Assembly: GCA_003523055.1 (NCBI GenBank)
Contig: DPHC01000014.1
Coordinates: forward strand, 151,268 to 177,538
DNA from: Dehalococcoidia bacterium
Lineage (GTDB): Bacteria > Chloroflexota > Dehalococcoidia > Lucifugimonadales > UBA3495
Length of the DNA stretch: 26,271 nucleotides
Direction of reading: 5' to 3'
The notes beneath the pieces are model-generated. The model did not search any database. It worked only from the letters and a program-made list of their open reading frames with translations, and was not told where the DNA came from. Positions within the stretch are counted from its first letter, which is position 1. Every line of letters starts with the position of its first letter. The position numbers and the translations under genes were made by a program. Of this stretch, positions 16,638 to 22,533 are shown piece after piece.

Positions 16638-17630
16638 TTAACTGCCCCGGACACCAGCTTTTTTGGATTCTTTTGTTTGTTTCAACCATCTCCATCTTTG
16701 GAGCGGATCACTTACTGCTCGCAACCATACTCCAAATAAATTGAAACTCAAGGCTGTAAGGAATATTGCCATTCCTGGGACTATAACTACCCACCAGGCA
16801 CGTACTATGTAGTCTCTACCTTGAGAGAGCATTAAACCCCAAGATGAATCTGGAGGTTGAATACCGAATCCTAAGAAACTTAATGTGGTTTCTGTCAAAA
16901 TATTTCTCGGAACTTCTAGAGCTGCAATTGTTAGTATCGGAGTAATTAAGTTAGGCAGTATATGGTGTGTAATAATTCTGCTATCTTTGGCGCCTATAGA
17001 TCGCGCAGCATCGACGAAAGCTTGTTCTCTAAGAGACATGACAACCCCTCGTGCAACTCTGCAATATAGCATCCATCTAGCAATAGCAAATACTATTATT
17101 ATATTAATAAAGCTTGGTCCGAGAATATATAGCACAATTAACGCAAGTAATAGCAAAGGGACAGACATAAATATGTCTACAGTACGCATGATAATATCAT
17201 CGACCACTCCTCTATAGTACCCTGCCATCACTCCTAAAAGAAGGCCTAATGCTCCAGATACTACAACTCCTAATGCTCCAACTGAGATGGAAATCCTACC
17301 CCCGTATATCAACCGAGTAAGCATATCTCTCCCTAAATGGTCAGTACCAAAAAGGAAGAATCTTTGTTCTGTAGTAGGTGGACTGACCATGACATTCTTT
17401 GCCTCACCAGTTGATAATGGTGGTAAATGGCGTAGTCTTAACTGCTGCTCTTCGTAAGGGTATGGTGCAACTAACGGTGCAAAGGCCGCAGCCAGTATCA
17501 CTAGTACTAAAAATAAAGTAGACAGTAATGTAATCCAGTCACTTAGGAAGGCTTGAACCAATTGATGGTTCCAGAAACGTGACAGTATATTAGATTTGCT
17601 AGATGTTTCTAAACTTATATCATTTTGCAT
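16638..17630 (-). CDS. ABC transporter permease, DppC/OppC type
   Basis: Inner-membrane permease of the dipeptide/oligopeptide/nickel ABC family. It has an N-terminal OppC_N-like segment with one helix. Next is the GTDHLGRDMLTRLIYGGR motif typical of DppC. The EAA loop is QAFVDAARSIGAKDSRII. The length of 330 is slightly long, with a basic tail KQTKESKKAG. The ATG at 17630 has a GAAGAGAG-like SD. It follows the DppB gene by 42 bp. No substrate-binding protein and no ATPase subunits (DppD/F) are in the window, so the permease pair must borrow them or they lie elsewhere. The substrate is unknown; peptides are the default guess. Confidence 0.9.
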   Translation of the reverse strand: MQNDISLETSSKSNILSRFWNHQLVQAFLSDWITLLSTLFLVLVILAAAFAPLVAPYPYEEQQLRLRHLPPLSTGEAKNVMVSPPTTEQRFFLFGTDHLGRDMLTRLIYGGRISISVGALGVVVSGALGLLLGVMAGYYRGVVDDIIMRTVDIFMSVPLLLLALIVLYILGPSFINIIIVFAIARWMLYCRVARGVVMSLREQAFVDAARSIGAKDSRIITHHILPNLITPILTIAALEVPRNILTETTLSFLGFGIQPPDSSWGLMLSQGRDYIVRAWWVVIVPGMAIFLTALSFNLFGVWLRAVSDPLQRWRWLKQTKESKKAGVRGS

Positions 17631-17672
17631 ATTTTGAAATCACTCTCTTCTTTATTAGGCTTTTGGATATGC

Positions 17673-18602
17673 TTAGCTGTATGAAACTCGAGGGTCCAAC
17701 CACGTGTAAATCAAATCGACTAATAAATTTATACCCATAACCATCAATGCGATAATGAATACTGATGCTGTCACTACTGGCAAGTCTCTGGCGGTGATGG
17801 CATCTACTAACAATTTTCCTAAGCCAGGCCATCCGAAGATGATTTCTACCGCGGTCGCTCCATTCATAAATCCTGCTAGTTCGTCTCCCATCAGAGTGAC
17901 AATAGAAATGGCGGCATTTTTTAGGACGTGGGTATACAGAACCTTATTTTCTCCTAAGCCTTTAGCTCGTGCTGTTGATACATATTGTTTTCCCATTTCT
18001 TCTATCATGGTAGCTCTAGTGATTTGGGCGTTTCTACCTATTACTCTTGGGGACAAAGTTAAAGCTGGAAGAATTAAATATACCCAGCCTGTTGGCCCTA
18101 GGCCATTAAAACCAGACGTTGGTAGTAGGCCTGCATTTACTGCTAGAACTAAAATCAATACTAATCCTAGCCAAAATTCTGGTATTGAAATTACGGCAAA
18201 TGATAATATGTTGACTATTCTATCTATCATACCTCTCGGCCTTCTAGCCGCTATCATGCCTAAAGGTACTCCAACTATACCAACCCCCCAAGCAACTAAT
18301 GCCAACATGGCAGTGTTTGGGAGCATTCTGAAAACTATGTCTCTTGCAGGAATTCTATGTCTTAGTGATGTTTCAAAATCAAGTGTAGCTAAATTAACAT
18401 AGAAATCTGCGAATCTTACATAAAGAGGGCGGTCAAGGCCATATTTAGCTCGGATTATGGCGATCGCTTCTTCTGACGCATCTTCGTCTACTAAGAGCTC
18501 TACAGGGTCTCCTAGCACATTTATTGCAAGAAATAATAACCCCATTAGTCCTAGGATTATAAAGAATGAATGGCCTACTCGCCTTATCATGTAATTACGC
18601 AA
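17673..18602 (-). CDS. ABC transporter permease, DppB/OppB type
   Basis: The first gene of the minus-strand block. The N-terminus MRNYMIRRVGHSFF matches the DppB pattern of a basic stretch before helix 1. The EAA loop is GKQYVSTARAKGLGENKV, and the C-terminus LVDLIYTWLDPRVSYS is diagnostic of DppB. About six transmembrane helices and 309 aa are normal. The start is TTG at 18602, preferred because it preserves the family N-terminus; ATG at 18590 is the alternative. Together with DppC it forms the heterodimeric channel of a peptide-type importer. A promoter candidate lies at 18673-18702. Confidence 0.9.
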   Translation of the reverse strand: MRNYMIRRVGHSFFIILGLMGLLFLAINVLGDPVELLVDEDASEEAIAIIRAKYGLDRPLYVRFADFYVNLATLDFETSLRHRIPARDIVFRMLPNTAMLALVAWGVGIVGVPLGMIAARRPRGMIDRIVNILSFAVISIPEFWLGLVLILVLAVNAGLLPTSGFNGLGPTGWVYLILPALTLSPRVIGRNAQITRATMIEEMGKQYVSTARAKGLGENKVLYTHVLKNAAISIVTLMGDELAGFMNGATAVEIIFGWPGLGKLLVDAITARDLPVVTASVFIIALMVMGINLLVDLIYTWLDPRVSYS

Positions 18603-18672
18603 TGTTACACACCGTCCTATCTAATGGTAGTAATTTAGTCTTACATTCACACTTCTACCGCATGGTGATGCA

Positions 18673-18702
18673 AGTATACTGGGTGGTTCATAGAATTTGC
18701 AA
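18673..18702 (-). promoter_or_regulatory. Putative promoter of the dppB-dppC-STAND block
   Basis: On the minus strand TTGCAA (18697-18702) and TATACT (18673-18678) are 18 nt apart. The -10 matches at 5/6 and the -35 at 4/6. The leader to the TTG start would be about 65 nt. It is the best candidate in the 200-bp gap 18603-18802, which otherwise shows no gene or stable hairpin. Confidence 0.45.
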
Positions 18703-18802
18703 TGGTAATATCGGCATTATCGCGAATTGAGATGTATTATTGAGTACCTCATATTCTTTTATAATACATTATGCAATACAGTTGACATTTACTAAGAAAG
18801 AA

Positions 18803-19030
18803 TTATCCAGCGATTTTTTTAATTTCTAAGGTTTCTCCGGGAGCCACAGCAACTCTTCTCACAGTTATTCCGAGTTTTAAACACCAATAACCTAATGTCG
18901 CTTTACTAACATCCATTTCATCTGCCGCGGCAGATAAACCTTTTTCATTAACGATTTCTGGAATTAATTTTTCTAAATCTCTTTGAAACTGTTTTTCAAC
19001 TCGTAACATAAGTTTCGTCTTTCGCGCCAT
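18803..19030 (-). CDS. Small helix-turn-helix protein (75 aa)
   Basis: The N-terminal part (about 1-30) is basic and helical (MARKTKLMLRVEKQFQRDL). A helix-turn-helix follows at about 31-54, with LSAAADEMDVSKATLGYW giving the alanine-rich first helix and the recognition helix. The tail is short and beta-rich (VRRVAVAPGETLEIKKI). This looks like a stand-alone DNA-binding regulator of the homeodomain-like/MerR-like HTH size class, but I cannot name a family. ATG 19030 has an AGAGGTG SD about 7 nt upstream and a good promoter at 19083-19111. Both neighbours on this strand are separated by about 200 bp, so it is monocistronic. Confidence 0.72.
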   Translation of the reverse strand: MARKTKLMLRVEKQFQRDLEKLIPEIVNEKGLSAAADEMDVSKATLGYWCLKLGITVRRVAVAPGETLEIKKIAG

Positions 19031-19082
19031 TAGGGCACCTCTTTATAACTCATTTCTAATCTTGGAAATCGAAGTTAACACT

Positions 19083-19111
19083 AATATAGAACTATGTCAA
19101 TATAAGTTCAA
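19083..19111 (-). promoter_or_regulatory. Putative promoter of the small HTH gene
   Basis: On the minus strand TTGAAC (19106-19111) and TATATT (19083-19088) have an exact 17-nt spacer. The -10 matches at 5/6 and the -35 at 4/6. The start codon is about 52 nt downstream of the -10. The rest of the gap 19031-19236 is AT-rich with nothing else I can name. Confidence 0.5.
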
Positions 19112-19236
19112 AATTTGTCTAGGAATAATCTAAGAATAAGCTAATATTTGTTTAAAATTAATATAAAACCGATGACCACAAATTTTGTTTCAATTGTTAT
19201 AAATAGTGTTGAAATTCTATTAGAGTTGGTAGGTTT

Positions 19237-20238
19237 TCAAACTGGAATGTTTGTTATTTCATCTTGAAAGAACTTTTTTAAAGGAAGGATGCTTAGGTCA
19301 CCGGGTTTTGATATAGTCACCCCATTTTCTCTAGCGACCACACTTCCAATTCTGGTGGATTTAATACCTGACAGGGACAATTCAGACATCAATGCCTCGG
19401 TCGACTTTGGATTGACTGTAATTATTAAACTTCCAGAAGCGATAGTTCCAAGTGGGTCCATCCCCAGATTGTTATAGAACTCCTGTATGTCACGGTCGAC
19501 ACTCAAATTGTCTATATGAATACCCGCTTTGGCGCAGTCAGCAATTTCGTAGAGTGCCGTAGAAATGCCACCCTCAGTTGGATCATGCATGCAATGAACT
19601 GAAGAATGTTTTTTGGCTATGTTCGCTTCTGTTAACACGCTAATATCGGAGTGATTTATCAATTTATTTAATCGTTTGATTAAATAAATTGGAATATTCA
19701 GAGAATTTAGGTAGTTTGAGTGTGTCGTTAAAGCAATATAAGTTCCTTCAATAGGGAATGTTTTGGTTATGATAATGTCGTCACCAAACTGGGCGTTGGC
19801 AGTAGGTTTAATTTGGCTAGGTTCTGCCACGCCTATCATAGTTCCAGCAATGGTGATTTTATTCACAGTTTGAGTTATTTCGCTATGACCTCCAATCAAT
19901 TGGACATTAATATTTTTGCAAGCTCCCACTATGTCTAAAAAAACGTGAGAAAACTCCTCTTCCGATGTACCAGGTGGCATCAGTACTGTGGCGCAAAACC
20001 ATTTCGGGGTTCCTCCGCTAGCAGCTATATCGTTAGCATTTATTATCACTGAGTGACTGCCAGGATTTGGGGTCGAGAACGTTATAGGATCGCTTCCGAT
20101 GAGTAACATGGAGTTCCCAAAGTTTAATATCGCTGTATCTTCTCCGATTGCGGGAGGGGTTGTTAAATTGGAGTCACAAATTTCCAAAGTTCTTAATAAT
20201 TCATTCAGTATGTTATTGGGAACTTTTCCTATTTCCAT
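19237..20238 (-). CDS. AIR synthase-related/HypE-like ATP-binding protein
   Basis: Member of the PurM/HypE/SelD/ThiL fold family. An N-terminal AIRS domain carries GEDTA (32-36), SDPITF (49-54) and NDIAASGG (69-76). A C-terminal AIRS_C domain has HDPTEGG (218-224) and a glycine-rich ASGSLIITV stretch. These motifs bind ATP and Mg. The 333-aa length and HDPTEGG resemble HypE, but the C-terminus ends in ITNIPV and lacks the terminal cysteine that HypE uses to carry the cyanide precursor. No other hyp or hydrogenase gene is present. It is therefore a HypE-like paralogue of unknown substrate. ATG 20238 has a GGAAGG SD. A promoter with phased repeats lies at 20291-20321. Confidence 0.8.
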   Translation of the reverse strand: MEIGKVPNNILNELLRTLEICDSNLTTPPAIGEDTAILNFGNSMLLIGSDPITFSTPNPGSHSVIINANDIAASGGTPKWFCATVLMPPGTSEEEFSHVFLDIVGACKNINVQLIGGHSEITQTVNKITIAGTMIGVAEPSQIKPTANAQFGDDIIITKTFPIEGTYIALTTHSNYLNSLNIPIYLIKRLNKLINHSDISVLTEANIAKKHSSVHCMHDPTEGGISTALYEIADCAKAGIHIDNLSVDRDIQEFYNNLGMDPLGTIASGSLIITVNPKSTEALMSELSLSGIKSTRIGSVVARENGVTISKPGDLSILPLKKFFQDEITNIPV

Positions 20239-20290
20239 TTTTCTACCTTCCAGTAAACAGTAGCTATTTGTGAGTTGGTTTTAGCAAATT

Positions 20291-20318
20291 TTTATAGATC
20301 CTTGTAGATCCATTGTAA
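20291..20318 (-). promoter_or_regulatory. Putative promoter of the AIR-synthase-like gene
   Basis: On the minus strand TTACAA (20313-20318) and TATAAA (20291-20296) are 16 nt apart. The -10 matches at 5/6 and the -35 only at 3/6. Three direct repeats lie over the element (listed separately), which fits a regulated promoter with a weak -35. The start codon is about 53 nt from the -10. Confidence 0.38.
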
Positions 20319-20321
20319 TCC
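20294..20321 (-). repeat. Three direct repeats phased at 10 bp (operator candidate)
   Basis: On the minus strand the units GGATTAC (20321-20315), GGATCTAC (20311-20304) and GGATCTAT (20301-20294) begin exactly 10 bp apart, placing them on the same helix face. They cover the putative -35/-10 of the AIR-synthase-like gene. They could be a regulator binding site; no regulator is known. Confidence 0.4.
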
Positions 20322-20349
20322 TTAATGGTTATCGTAAATACAATTATGG

Positions 20350-20372
20350 TTCATTTATATATTGAAAATGAA
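20350..20372. repeat. 7-bp inverted repeat
   Basis: TTCATTT (20350-20356) and AAATGAA (20366-20372) are perfect inverted repeats with a 9-nt AT-rich centre. They overlap the -35 of a possible plus-strand promoter for the 191-aa gene. It could be an operator; in AT-rich DNA the significance is limited. Confidence 0.3.
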
Positions 20373-20390
20373 TCAATGCTGGAGGATATT
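20362..20390 (+). promoter_or_regulatory. Possible promoter of the 191-aa gene
   Basis: TTGAAA (20362-20367) and GATATT (20385-20390) are separated by 17 nt, with a good -35 and moderate -10. The ATG at 20473 would have a leader of about 75 nt. Confidence 0.33.
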
Positions 20391-20472
20391 GCTAACCTGG
20401 TGTAAAATTGTGAGGCTGATTAGATTAATTGTTTATAAACCGTACAGATAACCATAAGGAGCCAATGTATTA

Positions 20473-21048
20473 ATGGAAGAATTATTTTGGGACCAATTAT
20501 TGCCCCAAAACGATCCGGATATAGAACTTTGTATATTCCCTCATCTAAAAGAATTTATTGCCATTGACTTGAGATTCCAAGACCCAGTAGTTGAACTTCT
20601 TGATACTTCTGATGTTTTCGACAATGATTTTTCTTTATGTGTAGAGCAAGAGATTTCCGAATTTCTAAAGGACAACCAAAGCTTTCCGTTTGCTCATTTG
20701 ATAAACCTTCCTAATAAAATAGAAGAAATTGTTAGAGGGGTTGCTATGACGTTTGTTTTGAATGCTTTAGATATCGATATTGACGATGAAGAAAATGTTC
20801 CCTCAATAGTGGTTTATGTTATTAACGGAGGTTCTTTAAGTGAACATTCCGATCAATTAGTGAAATACTTGACCAAACAATGTGAATACTCTAACAAAAA
20901 CTTTGAAGATAACGATTGGGCTGAGGTTATTTATTCTCTTAGAGATAGAGAAAAACAAGAATTTGATAATATAACCAAATTAAAATCGTATGAAGCATTC
21001 AATTTAGAATCTTTAGACTATTTCACTTTTTGGGAAAATAGAAACTAG
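20473..21048 (+). CDS. Unrecognised acidic protein (191 aa)
   Basis: I do not recognise the family. The protein is rich in Asp and Glu, has no signal peptide or membrane helix, and begins MEELFWDQLLPQNDPDIELC. A central segment (about 80-120) with GVAMTFVLNALDIDIDDEE and a following hydrophobic strand SIVVYVIN suggest an alpha/beta or helical soluble domain. The C-terminus YFTFWENRN is aromatic. AAGGAG at 20456-20461 is the ribosome binding site, 11 nt before ATG 20473. A three-codon frame, ATG TAT TAA (20465-20473), lies between. The gene is divergent from the AIR-synthase-like gene with a 234-bp regulatory gap and is followed by a pseudogene. Codon use resembles its neighbours, so it is probably a real gene. 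Confidence 0.65.
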   Translation: MEELFWDQLLPQNDPDIELCIFPHLKEFIAIDLRFQDPVVELLDTSDVFDNDFSLCVEQEISEFLKDNQSFPFAHLINLPNKIEEIVRGVAMTFVLNALDIDIDDEENVPSIVVYVINGGSLSEHSDQLVKYLTKQCEYSNKNFEDNDWAEVIYSLRDREKQEFDNITKLKSYEAFNLESLDYFTFWENRN

Positions 21049-21078
21049 ATATATTTATACCACTAGGGCGAAACCTGC

Positions 21079-21662
21079 GTGAAAATCGGCATAAATTCTG
21101 ACACATATTTAGCTGGCAGGGGTAAAAATTTACTTCCTTCTGTATTTTCAGAATTTAGTGGGGATGGAATTAATATTATATTGCGGAGATTTAGAATGTA
21201 TAGGAGTGTTATATACGCTAGACCTTATAGCTCCTGTTAAAGCCTTTAAAGGATATGAAGATCCAAGAGCCCCTGGCTGCAGGTTAGCAGATAAAACAAT
21301 AGTTATCATAGTCCAAAATACCATATCGTATGTTATTAAAATAGGGATGGTCCATGATATACAGGGGCCTTACCCTCCAATAAATACTAGCCCTAATGGA
21401 GACTAATTAAATTTCCCTGATTCCAATAACAGTCTTCTAGTGAATTTTTTTTGGATGAATTGTTGATATAGTTGTTTTCGGTGACACCTATGAAGAAATG
21501 ATGTGTTATAAAGATAATATTTTGCGGATGAATCCTGGAAGTCCTACTTATCCGGGTAAGAAACATAAATTTGGTAGTTTGGGAACTGTAGGTATAATAG
21601 AAATAATAGGGAACGACATTTTCCCAACTATAGTAAATTTAAAGAATTATAAAAGTGATTAA
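21079..21662 (+). pseudogene. Decayed YfcE/MJ0936-type metallophosphoesterase
   Basis: Three pieces in three frames together read as one calcineurin-like phosphodiesterase. Piece one, from GTG 21079, gives KIGINSDTYLAGRGKNLLP. Piece two, open from about 21158 to the TAA at 21404-21406, gives LILYCGDLECIGVL, FKGYEDP and IGMVHDIQG. Piece three, from about 21459 to TAA 21660-21662, gives VDIVVFGDTYEEM, MNPGSPTYPGKKHKFGSLG and a terminal IVNL segment. The order is that of intact YfcE-like proteins of about 190 aa. At least two frameshifts and one internal stop break it. The metal-ligand histidines of DxH and GHTH/GDTH are Tyr here (SDTY, GDTY). It accounts for nearly all of the 656-bp stretch 21049-21704. 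Confidence 0.8.
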
Positions 21663-21704
21663 TGTTTCTAGATATCGTCTCACTTTATACGGAGAAGCCT
21701 TGTT

Positions 21705-22481
21705 TTGATTACGCATTTAATAATAGGAATAGTCCAAGGCATTGTTGAATGGATTCCAGTAAGCTCTGAAGGTATTCTCGTTATAGTCTTTAGATGCTGT
21801 ACTTCAATCGGTTGGCAAGAAGCTATTTCTATAGCATTGTTATTGCATTTTGGAACAGCAGTATCTAGTGTAATCTATTTCCGTAAAGAAATAATAGAAA
21901 TGCTGAGATTTAGGGATTGGACTGAAGGAACCCAAAAACATTTATTATCTGCAATTATTATTTCTACTTTTTTTACCGGTATATCGGGGATACCAATCTA
22001 TATTACTTTGACTGATATGCCCAGCGCATATGGGTACTATTTGATGCTTGCAATAGGAGTACTCATAATAATTACAGGGGTTGTCCAAATTAGGCAAATA
22101 ACTAAAACTGGTAAATCCATTGTTGATTTGAATGTTTATGAAATTATATTTTTCGGTTTGATTCAAGGTTTGTCGATATTGCCTGGGTTGAGCCGCTCAG
22201 CTTTGACAATATCATTTTTGTTAAGTCGCAAATTAAACGTTGAAGAGTCTCTTAGGTTGAGTTATTTGGTTAGTATACCGGTTAGTATCGGAGGAGGAAT
22301 GTTAGGATTGATAGGCTTAGGGGCAAGCAATGTTGGGATTAATCATATTGTGGGAATATTGGCTGCTTTTATAGTAGGGCTTGCGACTATTGGATTCTTA
22401 ATGAATGTACTCAAGAAAATTCCTATGGGTATAGTAGCAATGTTGACAGGAGTGATAGTCATAGTATCTACATTGGTTTAA
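21705..22481 (+). CDS. uppP: UppP/BacA-type polyprenyl-diphosphate phosphatase, divergent
   Basis: Integral membrane protein of 258 aa with about 7-8 helices and the two BacA motifs. The first is EWIPVSSEG (15-23); the second is PGLSRSALTIS. The family dephosphorylates undecaprenyl diphosphate to recycle the cell-wall/glycan lipid carrier. Compared with the E. coli enzyme as I recall it, the first Glu of the ExxxE pair is Gln (Q11) and the His after SSTG is Ile, whereas E15, both serines and the motif-II Arg remain. The start is TTG 21705, supported by GGAGAA at 21691-21696. Its stop codon lies inside the left arm of a large terminator hairpin. Confidence 0.82.
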   Translation: MITHLIIGIVQGIVEWIPVSSEGILVIVFRCCTSIGWQEAISIALLLHFGTAVSSVIYFRKEIIEMLRFRDWTEGTQKHLLSAIIISTFFTGISGIPIYITLTDMPSAYGYYLMLAIGVLIIITGVVQIRQITKTGKSIVDLNVYEIIFFGLIQGLSILPGLSRSALTISFLLSRKLNVEESLRLSYLVSIPVSIGGGMLGLIGLGASNVGINHIVGILAAFIVGLATIGFLMNVLKKIPMGIVAMLTGVIVIVSTLV

Positions 22482-22525
22482 ATAAACTGGCTACGATGTA
22501 CTCATCGTAGCCAGTTTATTTAAAC
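22476..22525. terminator. Bidirectional terminator between uppP and hppA (23-bp perfect stem)
   Basis: A perfect inverted repeat has arms 22476-22498 and 22503-22525 with loop TACT. The stem core is CTGGCTACGATG/CATCGTAGCCAG, flanked by AAATAA/TTATTT, so an A-tract enters and a T-tract leaves the stem on both strands. It lies exactly between two convergent genes. The uppP TAA (22479-22481) is in the left arm, and hppA ends 9 bp after the right arm. Confidence 0.9.
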
Positions 22526-22533
22526 TTAAGTGT

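Noticed and set aside
17755..18402. 215-codon plus-strand open frame
   Set aside because: It lies wholly opposite the dppB-type gene, whose EAA loop and C-terminal motifs are intact; no SD and an implausible composition.
14127..18602. STAND-TPR and neighbours as an anti-phage defence system
   Set aside because: No nuclease, TIR, protease or other effector domain is encoded, and neighbours are metabolic or transport genes; no mobile-element or island signs.
18782..18810. TTGACA at 18782-18787 as a plus-strand promoter
   Set aside because: No -10 at suitable spacing and it would point into the antisense of the small HTH gene.
20239..20472. tRNA, riboswitch or small RNA in the divergent gap
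   Set aside because: No cloverleaf, no terminator and no recognised riboswitch motif; only short repeats and promoter-like elements are visible.
21158..21406. 82-codon frame as a small intact gene
   Set aside because: It is the middle fragment of the broken phosphoesterase; matching N- and C-terminal pieces lie in the other two frames on both sides.
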